This document shows positions 1-7,185 of a stretch of 40,107 nucleotides of DNA, in pieces; within the stretch, counting starts at the first letter, position 1; every line of letters starts with the position of its first letter. Source of the stretch: an uncultured Methylococcaceae bacterium. Lineage in GTDB: Bacteria; Pseudomonadota; Gammaproteobacteria; Methylococcales; Methylomonadaceae. Position numbers and translations under genes: made by a program. The notes below the pieces were generated by a model that saw nothing but the letters and a program-made list of their open reading frames with translations, ran no database searches and was not told the DNA's origin. The stretch is from positions 1 through 40,107 of the forward strand of contig CAJADF010000079.1 in assembly GCA_903938485.1 (NCBI GenBank), given 5' to 3'.

Positions 1-402
1 GGTAAGCTCCATTTATATGTTAATCCAGAAACGTCTATTGAAAATAAGAGACTGGTACTTACCGAGTTTTATAGAGTTCAGCTTAAGAATCAGATAGACC
101 AACTAATCACTGGTTGCCAAGAGCGTGTTGGGGTTGAGTGTGTTGATTGGAACGTTAAAAAGATGAAAACCAAATGGGGTAGTTGCAATATTGGGGCTAA
201 ACGCATTTGGCTGAATCTTGAGTTAGCTAAAAAACCACCGGAGTGTTTAGAGTATATTTTGGTACATGAATTGGTGCATTTACTTGAGCGTAAGCATAAT
301 GAAACTTTTCGCATGCACATGGATAGGTTGTTACCAAATTGGCAGGAGCGGCGGGATTTGCTTAAGGATTTACCCCTAGCCTTTGAGAGTTGGAGATATT
401 AG
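1..402 (+). CDS. YgjP-like (DUF45) metallopeptidase, 5' truncated
   Basis: The reading frame is open from the first base and ends at 402, so the N-terminus lies outside the window; 133 residues are visible. The zinc metallopeptidase motif HELVH is at fragment residues 89-93, followed by KHNETF, which supplies the third His. A KWGSC motif lies about 35 residues before HELVH. KWGSC, then HExxH, then a distal H is the signature of the YgjP/SprT-like M48-related family (DUF45), predicted metal-dependent hydrolases whose substrates are not known. It is probably cytosolic, as no signal peptide or membrane segment is visible in this part. It ends 87 nt before argG and is probably not cotranscribed with it, because a TATAAT lies in the gap. 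The family call is firm; the biological role is unknown. Confidence 0.85.
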   Translation, partial: GKLHLYVNPETSIENKRLVLTEFYRVQLKNQIDQLITGCQERVGVECVDWNVKKMKTKWGSCNIGAKRIWLNLELAKKPPECLEYILVHELVHLLERKHNETFRMHMDRLLPNWQERRDLLKDLPLAFESWRY

Positions 403-457
403 CCTTAGTCATACAGGTATTTAGGTTGCGTTCTTTTTAGTTCAATTAGTTTTCAGG

Positions 458-463
458 TATAAT
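458..463 (+). promoter_or_regulatory. candidate -10 box for argG
   Basis: A perfect TATAAT lies 27 nt before the argG ORF start. No convincing -35 hexamer is seen at 16-18 nt spacing (the area is T-rich). It would give a very short leader. This is a sequence match only. Confidence 0.4.
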
Positions 464-489
464 CAGCGAAATTTTTTAACTCTGAGTAA

Positions 490-1713
490 ATGCGTATTAT
501 GTCGAAAATCAATAAAGTGGTATTGGCCTATTCTGGAGGCTTAGATACTTCCATTATTCTTAAATGGTTACAAGATGTTTATGATTGTGAAGTCGTTACC
601 TTTACTGCTGATTTAGGTCAAGGTGAAGAAGTAGAGCCAGCTCGTGCAAAAGCACAAGCAGCGGGTATCAAAGACATTTTTATTGAAGATTTACGTGAAG
701 AATTTGCGCGTGATTATGTATTCCCAATGTTCCGTGCTAACACCATTTATGAAGGGGAGTATTTATTAGGTACTTCTATTGCACGACCTTTAATTGCTAA
801 GCGTTTGATTGAAATTGCTAATCAAACCGGTGCAGATGCTATTTCTCATGGCGCAACTGGTAAAGGTAATGACCAAGTGCGTTTTGAATTGGGTGCTTAT
901 GCCTTAAGACCTGATATTCATGTGATTGCGCCTTGGCGTGAGTGGGATTTAAACTCTAGACAATCTCTTTTGGCTTACGCTGAAAAACACGGTATTTCTG
1001 TTGAGAATAAAAAAGGTAAAACTTCACCTTACTCAATGGATGCTAATTTATTACACATCTCTTACGAAGGTCGTATCCTTGAAGATCCTTGGACAGAGCC
1101 AGAAGAAGATATGTGGCGTTGGACAGTTTCTCCAGAAAACGCACCTGATAAAGCGACTTATATAGAGTTAACTTATCAACACGGTGATGTAACTGAGATT
1201 GATGGCGTGCCAGTTTCTCCTGCGACTGTTTTAGAGCAATTAAACAAAATAGCGGGCGCTAATGGTATTGGTCGTTTAGATATCGTAGAAAACCGTTATG
1301 TAGGTATGAAGTCACGTGGCTGTTACGAAACACCAGCCGGTACTATTTTATTAAAAGCCCATCGTGCGATTGAATCTTTAACATTAGATAGAGAAGTGGC
1401 ACATTTAAAAGATGAATTGATGCCACGTTATGCGTCTTTAATTTATAACGGTTACTGGTGGAGTCCTGAACGCAAATTGTTACAAACTATGATTGATGAA
1501 TCACAAGTATCGGTTAACGGTAAAGTGAGACTTAAATTGTATAAAGGTAATGTGATTGTGGTTGGCAGAGCTTCTGATACGGATAGTTTATTTGATGAAA
1601 GTATCGCAACATTTGAAGATGATGGCGGTGCTTATAATCAAAAAGATGCAGAGGGTTTTATTAAATTGAATGCACTAAGAATGCGTATAGCGGCAGCCAA
1701 ACAGGCCCGTTAA
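490..1713 (+). CDS. argG: argininosuccinate synthase
   Basis: ArgG condenses citrulline and aspartate, using ATP, to argininosuccinate, the penultimate step of arginine synthesis in the cytosol. The N-terminal PP-loop ATP-binding motif AYSGGLDTS is at about residues 12-20. SIARPLIAK and [13 protein letters not shown], both typical of the family, follow. The length (404-407 aa) is normal for the type found in many proteobacteria. Two starts are possible: ATG at 490 (MRIMSKINK) or ATG at 499 ([14 protein letters not shown]). The second matches the usual N-terminus of the family, but neither has a strong Shine-Dalgarno; a GAG at 484-486 is the only purine match. It appears to be a single-gene unit. 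Confidence 0.97.
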   Translation: MRIMSKINKVVLAYSGGLDTSIILKWLQDVYDCEVVTFTADLGQGEEVEPARAKAQAAGIKDIFIEDLREEFARDYVFPMFRANTIYEGEYLLGTSIARPLIAKRLIEIANQTGADAISHGATGKGNDQVRFELGAYALRPDIHVIAPWREWDLNSRQSLLAYAEKHGISVENKKGKTSPYSMDANLLHISYEGRILEDPWTEPEEDMWRWTVSPENAPDKATYIELTYQHGDVTEIDGVPVSPATVLEQLNKIAGANGIGRLDIVENRYVGMKSRGCYETPAGTILLKAHRAIESLTLDREVAHLKDELMPRYASLIYNGYWWSPERKLLQTMIDESQVSVNGKVRLKLYKGNVIVVGRASDTDSLFDESIATFEDDGGAYNQKDAEGFIKLNALRMRIAAAKQAR

Positions 1714-1741
1714 TTCAATTAAAAAACACAGGACAAAAACT

Positions 1742-1769
1742 ATTTAGCTTGTATAATTGCGAGCTAAAT
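1742..1769. promoter_or_regulatory. inverted repeat around a TATAAT box
   Basis: Arms ATTTAGCT (1742-1749) and AGCTAAAT (1762-1769) flank 12 nt that contain a perfect TATAAT (1752-1757). It lies 29 nt after argG and 70 nt before the next gene. It could be an operator over a -10 element for the 1839 gene, or a weak stem-loop at the end of argG; there is no U-run, so the operator/promoter reading is preferred. No good -35 is seen. Confidence 0.35.
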
Positions 1770-1838
1770 TGTACTAATAAAAATAACAACGTCCTGCTAA
1801 GCCTTTAATTTTGGGCTTGGTTTGAGGGGAATCTAATA

Positions 1839-2414
1839 ATGAGTGAGTTGCGCGAGACCAAAGCAGAACTAGTTGTTCTGGAAAGAATACCTTCGCATCA
1901 AGCTTTGGTGAAAGTTAATCGGTGGTTAACGGCTATTATCTTTGTATTAATGGCTGTAATTATTGTGGCTGGCTTTTATTTGGTTCCTTCTCAAGATCTT
2001 AATCGTCTTAAAAGCACAGATGTAAAAATATCTGAAGCTAATCCTGTTTTATCAGCAGAAGTTAATGCCTTAAAAGGCCAATTTGTTGGTTTAGTTAGCG
2101 GTTCCATCGAAAGTAAATTAAGAGCGTTAGAAGATAGTATTCGGGTTGGTACGGTATCGAATTCTTTAGGTACCCTTGAGGAATTAAAGAGTGAAGTGCA
2201 GGTTTTAAAATCTTATTCAGAGACTCCAAAGGTTAATACTGCAAGTGTCGTTAATGAGCAAATTGTGCAAGAAATGCATAGTTTAAAGCGCCTAGTTTAT
2301 TTAACGCTGGCTTCATGTGGTTTGATGTTGGCGGCAATGGGGGGGGTGTGGTTAACTAATCGTTACCGATTACCTAACAAAGAAAGGTTTAAGCAGTATC
2401 TGGCTAAAAAATAA
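1839..2414 (+). CDS. small bitopic-pair membrane protein, unknown function
   Basis: A 191-aa protein that I do not recognise. Two hydrophobic helices are clear, at about residues 28-49 (rich in I, V, A, L) and 153-173 (LTLASCGLMLAAMGG). The roughly 100 residues between them are hydrophilic with heptad-like Leu/Val spacing (EVNALKGQF, SKLRALEDS, LEELKSEVQVLK), suggesting a coiled coil. With Arg/Lys at both ends, the termini are probably cytoplasmic and the coiled segment periplasmic. The start has a good ribosome site, GAGGGGA, 7 nt before the ATG. It stands alone, with argG upstream on the same strand, and ends at a shared bidirectional terminator. The ORF and topology are well supported; the function is not. 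Confidence 0.8.
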   Translation: MSELRETKAELVVLERIPSHQALVKVNRWLTAIIFVLMAVIIVAGFYLVPSQDLNRLKSTDVKISEANPVLSAEVNALKGQFVGLVSGSIESKLRALEDSIRVGTVSNSLGTLEELKSEVQVLKSYSETPKVNTASVVNEQIVQEMHSLKRLVYLTLASCGLMLAAMGGVWLTNRYRLPNKERFKQYLAKK

Positions 2415-2450
2415 TTAATTAACGTTTTTATTCTTTAATTTCAGACATAA

Positions 2451-2487
2451 AAAAGCCGCTCTGCTGAAACAGCAAGAGCGGCTTTTT
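2451..2487. terminator. bidirectional intrinsic terminator
   Basis: The stem AAAAGCCGCTCT / AGAGCGGCTTTT continues inward as GCTG / CAGC around an AAA loop, with one bulged A. It is flanked by A-runs and T-runs on the two sides. It sits between the convergent genes ending at 2414 (+) and 2509 (-) and can serve both. Confidence 0.92.
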
Positions 2488-2508
2488 TTGTGTCATCTTT
2501 TTTTATTC

Positions 2509-2847
2509 TTATTTGCTGCTGATGTAAGCGAATAAAGCGTCAACCGCTTGATCTTCACCGTAGCCAGCTTTTTCTACGGCTTTATTTTTCATGATTTCAG
2601 CGATTGCAACTGGCATACCACCTTTACCTTCTTTAAGGATTTTTTCAAAGCTTGCTCTAGTTAAAGTGCCTGCTTTGATGTTTGCTGGTAATTGTGGGTT
2701 AGAAGCGATGTCATGGCAAGTACCACAACCACGGCCGAAAGCACGTTCATAAATTTTTTGACCAATTTCAAGTTGTTCGTCAGCGAAAGCAGAACCGCTT
2801 AATGCGATTAAAACGATACCAGCTGCTGTAGCAAGTGTTTTTTTCAT
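2509..2847 (-). CDS. periplasmic monoheme c-type cytochrome
   Basis: A 112-aa small soluble electron carrier. Residues 1-22 form a signal peptide (MKKT, hydrophobic core, SAFA cleavage site before DEQ). The mature part holds one class I heme site, CGTCH, at 41-45, and a GGMP motif with Met78 as the likely distal heme ligand, as in cytochrome c5/c-553-like proteins. About 90 mature residues is normal for the class. The start is supported by AGAGGT 5 nt upstream of the ATG. The next gene upstream on this strand, cysG, is 276 nt away, so it probably has its own promoter; its leader contains two hairpins (2871-2889 and 2903-2919). The redox partner cannot be told from the sequence. Confidence 0.9.
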   Translation of the reverse strand: MKKTLATAAGIVLIALSGSAFADEQLEIGQKIYERAFGRGCGTCHDIASNPQLPANIKAGTLTRASFEKILKEGKGGMPVAIAEIMKNKAVEKAGYGEDQAVDALFAYISSK

Positions 2848-2870
2848 AGTGACCTCTTGGTTTTAAAATT

Positions 2871-2919
2871 AAGAGAATTTAGTTCTCTTGGTGGAAAATT
2901 TTTTTGCTTAAAAAGCAAA
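2871..2919 (-). promoter_or_regulatory. two hairpins in the cytochrome c leader
   Basis: Two perfect hairpins lie just before the cytochrome gene. AAGAGAA / TTCTCTT (2871-2877, 2883-2889) has a 5-nt loop. TTTGCTT / AAGCAAA (2903-2909, 2913-2919) has a 3-nt loop. In the minus-strand sense the second is followed by an A-rich run. They may stabilise the message or act as regulator sites. The structure is seen; the role is inferred. Confidence 0.4.
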
Positions 2920-3064
2920 CTAGCAAAGAATAGGGAATTTAATAGAAAAATTCAATCTTTAATTTCAAATTGTCATAAAACTCAGCATCAAGACCCTAAT
3001 TACGGACCTATTTTTGTTCAGTTTGTTAACTATTCAAGTTCGGATTTTGGTAAGTGCTCAGAGC

Positions 3065-3125
3065 AAACGGATATTGGTCTATTCGATTTGCACCTGATGA
3101 TTTCTTACTCAGTGAATATCCGTTT
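3065..3125. repeat. 11-bp inverted repeat at the cysG 3' end
   Basis: Perfect arms AAACGGATATT (3065-3075) and AATATCCGTTT (3115-3125) are separated by 39 nt; the right arm overlaps the cysG stop codon (3124-3126). A shorter dyad TGCTC-A-GAGCA (3055-3065) abuts it. There is no T-run after the stem, so it is not a classical intrinsic terminator. Confidence 0.6.
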
Positions 3126-4521
3126 ATTTAACATCGCTTGATAATTGGAACCAATTCAATTTGTTATGCAATGTAACTACGGTGCCTATAATTATTAGCG
3201 TCGGTGGTTTGATATCTAGGCCGGCAATTTTCTCTGCAAAGCCTTCTAAAATACCTGTTACAACACGTTGATTTGTAGTGGTGCCTTGTTGCACTAGGGC
3301 AATAGGTAAATCTTTTGGGCTACCGTGTTTAATCAACGCTTCACAAATTTTTTCTAGTCCAACTAGGCCCATATAGATAACGATTGTTTGATTGGGTAGC
3401 GCTAATTGAGTCCAGTTTAAATTGATGGAGTTATCTTTTAAATGCCCCGTCACAAAAGTACAGGACTGCGCATGATCTCTATGGGTTAAGGGTATGCCTG
3501 CATAGGTAGAACAACCAGAAGCGGCGGTAATGCCGGGTACAACTTGAAAGCTAATGCCTTGCTCCATTAACGTTTCTATTTCTTCACCACCTCTGCCAAA
3601 TATAAACGGGTCTCCACCTTTTAAACGCACAACGCGTTTGCCGGCTTTAGCAAGATCCGCTAATAAGGTATTGATGGATTCTTGGGGTAGGGTATGTTTG
3701 TCACGCTGTTTGCCGACATAAATTTTTTCTGAATCACGTCTAGCTAAATCAATAATGTCGGGTGAAACTAAATGATCATAGACAATCACATCCGCTTGTT
3801 GCATTAAGCGTAAAGCTCTAAAGGTTAATAAATCCGCAGCTCCAGGGCCAGCACCTATTAAATAAACCTCACCTACTGTTTCAGTGTTTTTATGTTGCTG
3901 TAATGCTTGTAGTAATTGTTGTTCAGCACCATTATCATTACCAGCAAAAACGGCTTCTGCAACAGAGCCTTGAAAGATATTTTCCCAAAAGATGCGGCGT
4001 TGAGCAGGTTCTTTGATGAGTGATTTAACTTTGTTTCTATAGTTTTCTGCAAGTTGAGCAAGTTGACCATAAGCGGGTGGAATTATCGTTTCTATCTTAG
4101 CGCGTAATAAGCGTGCTAAAACGGGTGCTGCACCACCTGAGGAGACTGCGGCAATAATAGGTGAACGGTCTATAATAGCGGGGAAGATAAAGCTACAGAG
4201 GTCTGGGCTATCAACGACATTGACTAAAATCTTGTGGGCTTCTGCGCTTTGGGCGACTAATTCATTAGTGGCTCTATTGTCTGTTGCTGAAATGACTAAT
4301 TTAAAATTAAGTACATCATCGGGGGTAAACGCTTTCTGGTGAATAGTTAACCCCAGTTTATGTTCAATACTCGCTACATGATGGCTGATTTCAAGTGCGA
4401 TTACGGTTATATTGGCGCCCGCACGAGCTAATAGGTCAATTTTACGGGCGGCAATTTCACCTGCGCCAATCACTAAACAGGGCTTATCTTGCAGTTTTAC
4501 AAAGAGGGGGAAGTAATCCAT
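3124..4521 (-). CDS. cysG: siroheme synthase (trifunctional)
   Basis: CysG makes siroheme, the cofactor of sulfite and nitrite reductases, from uroporphyrinogen III. The N-terminal part (about 1-200) is the precorrin-2 dehydrogenase/ferrochelatase: NAD-binding VIGAGEIAARK (17-27), NVVD with Asp104, which aligns with the shared catalytic Asp of enterobacterial CysG, and VSSGGAAPVLARLLR with Ser128 at the position of the known phosphoserine. The C-terminal part (about 215-460) is the SAM uroporphyrinogen-III methyltransferase: VYLIGAGPGAADLLT, VRLKGGDPFIFGRGGEE and VPGITAASGC. The length of 465 aa is normal and all three activities look intact. No strong ribosome site precedes the ATG. It is divergent from a TusA-like sulfur carrier gene 74 nt away. 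Confidence 0.97.
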   Translation of the reverse strand: MDYFPLFVKLQDKPCLVIGAGEIAARKIDLLARAGANITVIALEISHHVASIEHKLGLTIHQKAFTPDDVLNFKLVISATDNRATNELVAQSAEAHKILVNVVDSPDLCSFIFPAIIDRSPIIAAVSSGGAAPVLARLLRAKIETIIPPAYGQLAQLAENYRNKVKSLIKEPAQRRIFWENIFQGSVAEAVFAGNDNGAEQQLLQALQQHKNTETVGEVYLIGAGPGAADLLTFRALRLMQQADVIVYDHLVSPDIIDLARRDSEKIYVGKQRDKHTLPQESINTLLADLAKAGKRVVRLKGGDPFIFGRGGEEIETLMEQGISFQVVPGITAASGCSTYAGIPLTHRDHAQSCTFVTGHLKDNSINLNWTQLALPNQTIVIYMGLVGLEKICEALIKHGSPKDLPIALVQQGTTTNQRVVTGILEGFAEKIAGLDIKPPTLIIIGTVVTLHNKLNWFQLSSDVK

Positions 4522-4595
4522 TTAATTGCAGGCATTCTTAGAATCATTAGGAAATGTTATTATAAGCGCTCTACAGCTTACTGAGTACCTAAACA

Positions 4596-4826
4596 ATGCT
4601 TGAATTTAGTCACGAAGTCGATGCCAGCGGCTTGTTATGTCCTTTACCTTTGTTACGTTTAAAAAAGATATTAGTCGCCATGGAAAGTGGCGATGTAGTG
4701 AAGGTGATTGCCACAGACCCTGCGGCCCATTTAGATTTTGGTGTCTTTACTGATCAAGCCGGTCATAAAATCTTAGCGTTGATGAAAGAAGAGTGCCAAC
4801 AAATTTTTTATATTCAAAAGAAATAG
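4596..4826 (+). CDS. TusA/SirA-family sulfur carrier protein
   Basis: A 76-aa protein of the TusA (SirA, YedF, YeeD) fold. The hallmark CPxP motif, seen as LLCPLPLLRLKK, places the sulfur-accepting Cys at residue 15. The alpha/beta pattern with VVKVIATDP follows, as in the family. Such proteins carry persulfide sulfur in tRNA thiolation, cofactor synthesis or sulfur oxidation. Which job this one does cannot be told: the divergent cysG suggests sulfur assimilation, while the downstream glnS (80 nt away) suggests nothing specific. It is a full-length single-domain protein without a signal peptide, so cytosolic. Confidence 0.88.
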   Translation: MLEFSHEVDASGLLCPLPLLRLKKILVAMESGDVVKVIATDPAAHLDFGVFTDQAGHKILALMKEECQQIFYIQKK

Positions 4827-4906
4827 CTTATTCGCTTAATTAGTGCCTTGTACCTTACAACGCGCTCCTTTAAAATGATCTATCCCTACTCCTTACACAT
4901 AAAGTT

Positions 4907-6574
4907 ATGACTACAAACGATACGCCCGTTTCGACCAATTTTATTCGTCAAATCATTACCCAAGATCTTAAAGAAAATAAAAACCAAGGCAAAGTAGCCA
5001 CACGATTTCCTCCTGAGCCTAACGGTTATTTACATATCGGTCACGCCAAATCTATCTGTTTAAATTTTGGCATTGCGGGTGAATTTAAAGGGACTTGTAA
5101 TTTGCGTTTTGACGATACCAATCCCGAAAAAGAAAACATCGAATATATGGAATCAATAGAACGCGATGTGAAATGGCTGGGGTTTGAATGGGCGGGTTTG
5201 TACAATGCATCCGATTATTTTGAACAACTTTATAATTACGCAGTACAGTTAATTGAACAAGGTTTAGCTTATGTAGATAGTTTATCTGCAGAAGAAATTA
5301 GAGTGTATCGCGGTACTTTAACAGAACCCGGTAAAGAAAGTCCTGATCGTAATCGGTCAATTGAAGAAAATTTAGATTTATTTACTCGTATGCGTGCTGG
5401 CGAGTTTGCTGATGGCGCCTATGTGTTACGCGCTAAAATTGATATGGCATCGCCTAATATTAACATGCGTGATCCAGCGATTTATCGTATTCGTCGTGTG
5501 CATCATCATCGTACGGGAGATGCTTGGTGCATTTACCCTATGTACGATTATACGCATTGTATTTCTGATGCTATTGAAGGCATTACCCATTCAATTTGTA
5601 CCTTAGAATTTGAGGATCATAGACCATTATATGATTGGGTCTTAGATAAACTCCAAACACCTAGTCATCCACAGCAAATTGAGTTTGCTAGATTACAATT
5701 GGAATACACCATTGTGAGTAAGCGTAAGCTCAATCAGTTAGTAACAGAAAAGCATGTTAAAGGCTGGGATGATCCTCGTATGCCCACCATCGCTGGTTTG
5801 CGACGTGCCGGTTTTACCCCTAAATCGATTCGTGACTTTTGTGAGCGCATAGGCGTGACTAAGCAAAATTCATGGATAGAAATGGGCGTATTGGAATACT
5901 GTATTCGTGAAGATTTAAATGAGAATGCTTTACGTGCAATGGCGGTCTTACAACCTTTACGTGTGGTTATCGAAAACTATCCTGATGGGCAAGTTGAACA
6001 ATTAGAAATCAGTAATCATCCGCAAAAGCCTGAGTTAGGTAAACGGCAGGTACCCTTTAGTAAAGTCATCTTAATTGAGCAAGATGACTTTGCAGAAATT
6101 CCACCTCCCAAGTACAAACGTTTAATTGAAGGTGGTGAAGTACGGTTACGCGGTTCTTATGTGATTAAATGTAATGAGATTATCAAAAATGCTGAGGGTG
6201 TGATCACTGAGTTACGATGCTCTTATGATCCAGACACCTTAGGTAAAAATCCAGAAGGTCGTAAAGTAAAAGGCGTGATTCATTGGGTATCAGAAGCAGA
6301 GTCTGCAGAAGCTGAGATTCGTTTGTACGATCGTTTATTTACGGTACCGAGTCCTGATAATGAACTTAACTTTTTAGACGTCATTAATCATGATTCTTTA
6401 GAAGTGTTAGACGGCTGTCGGGTCGAAGCGAGTTTGGCTCAAGCATCACCAGAGAACCGTTATCAGTTTGAAAGAACAGGGTATTTTTGTTTAGATTCAG
6501 TAGATAGCGTCGATGGAAAATTAGTCTTTAATCGTACAGTGACTTTAAGAGAAGGCGGCTGGGCTAAAGATTAA
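4907..6574 (+). CDS. glnS: glutaminyl-tRNA synthetase
   Basis: GlnRS charges tRNA-Gln. This is a class I synthetase of 555 aa, the length of the E. coli enzyme. It has the ATP-site motif [15 protein letters not shown] near the N-terminus, the [11 protein letters not shown] motif that discriminates GlnRS/GluRS, and the KMSKS loop as VSKRKL. The two C-terminal beta-barrel anticodon-binding domains cover about residues 340-545 (PVPFSKV-type and [10 protein letters not shown] segments). There are no gaps or frameshifts. GlnS is common in gammaproteobacteria and absent from many other bacteria, in keeping with the inferred host. The start ATG at 4907 is followed by [15 protein letters not shown]; the family start varies. 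It is probably monocistronic. Confidence 0.97.
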   Translation: MTTNDTPVSTNFIRQIITQDLKENKNQGKVATRFPPEPNGYLHIGHAKSICLNFGIAGEFKGTCNLRFDDTNPEKENIEYMESIERDVKWLGFEWAGLYNASDYFEQLYNYAVQLIEQGLAYVDSLSAEEIRVYRGTLTEPGKESPDRNRSIEENLDLFTRMRAGEFADGAYVLRAKIDMASPNINMRDPAIYRIRRVHHHRTGDAWCIYPMYDYTHCISDAIEGITHSICTLEFEDHRPLYDWVLDKLQTPSHPQQIEFARLQLEYTIVSKRKLNQLVTEKHVKGWDDPRMPTIAGLRRAGFTPKSIRDFCERIGVTKQNSWIEMGVLEYCIREDLNENALRAMAVLQPLRVVIENYPDGQVEQLEISNHPQKPELGKRQVPFSKVILIEQDDFAEIPPPKYKRLIEGGEVRLRGSYVIKCNEIIKNAEGVITELRCSYDPDTLGKNPEGRKVKGVIHWVSEAESAEAEIRLYDRLFTVPSPDNELNFLDVINHDSLEVLDGCRVEASLAQASPENRYQFERTGYFCLDSVDSVDGKLVFNRTVTLREGGWAKD

Positions 6575-6654
6575 ACGTTTTATAAAAAGACGGGCATAGC
6601 CGCGTGTTTAATTATAAAATACGCAACTTTTTTAAATATTAACTCGGAAGAGAC

Positions 6655-7065
6655 ATGGCACAACAAGAAAGTATTAACCTCGTAGAAAGCTATTACGCAG
6701 CCTTTAATGGTGGCGATATGGACACTTTTTTAAACTTGTTAACTGATGATGTAATTCACGATATTAATCAAGGCAGACGTGAAGTAGGTAAAGAAGCGTT
6801 TTCTGTTTTTATGGGTGGAATGAATACTAACTACAAAGAACAATTAGTAGACATGGTTATTATGGCTAGTGCTGATGGTACGCGTGCTTCTGCTGAGTTT
6901 GTGGTATTAGGTGAATACATTAAAACAGATGAAGGTTTACCCGAGGCGAAGGGTCAAACTTATCGTTTGCCAGCCGGTGCGTTTTTTGAAATTCGTGATA
7001 ACAAAGTAGCCCGTATTACTAATTACTATAATCTCCAAGATTGGATTGCGCAGGTTTCAGCGTAA
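6655..7065 (+). CDS. NTF2/SnoaL-like (ketosteroid isomerase-related) protein
   Basis: A 136-aa single-domain protein with the NTF2-like cone fold: an N-terminal helix VESYYAAFNGGDMDTFLNLL, then DDVIHDINQGRREVGKEAF, then beta strands ending with GAFFEIRDNKVARITNYYNLQDW, a typical closing segment of the SnoaL/ketosteroid-isomerase-related group. Members bind small hydrophobic molecules or act as isomerases/hydratases; the actual substrate here is unknown. The start is supported by GGAAG about 5 nt upstream of the ATG. There is no signal peptide. It lies 80 nt after glnS on the same strand and may have its own promoter. Confidence 0.8.
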   Translation: MAQQESINLVESYYAAFNGGDMDTFLNLLTDDVIHDINQGRREVGKEAFSVFMGGMNTNYKEQLVDMVIMASADGTRASAEFVVLGEYIKTDEGLPEAKGQTYRLPAGAFFEIRDNKVARITNYYNLQDWIAQVSA

Positions 7066-7087
7066 CAATATTATCGGGTGTTTTGAG

Positions 7088-7114
7088 CTTGTCGAATGTT
7101 TATAGCTCGACAAG
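7088..7114. repeat. palindromic CTTGTCGA/TCGACAAG element
   Basis: Arms CTTGTCGA (7088-7095) and TCGACAAG (7107-7114) around 11 nt, in the 120-nt gap between convergent genes. The GAGCTTGTCGAA core resembles short dispersed intergenic palindromes (TTCGACAAGCTCA type) common in many proteobacterial genomes. It could also act as a weak transcription stop. The repeat-family assignment is from memory. Confidence 0.45.
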
Positions 7115-7185
7115 TTCTAACAAGACCTCTCTTCGACTGCTTAATGACTAACGCCATAGTGCACGAGCATACCCTGTTCTGATAA

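Noticed and set aside
2857-3141. A 94-aa plus-strand open frame between cytochrome c and cysG
   Set aside because: It covers the leader of the minus-strand cytochrome gene, runs into the cysG end, has no ribosome site, no domain-like pattern and includes the inverted repeat at 3065-3125.
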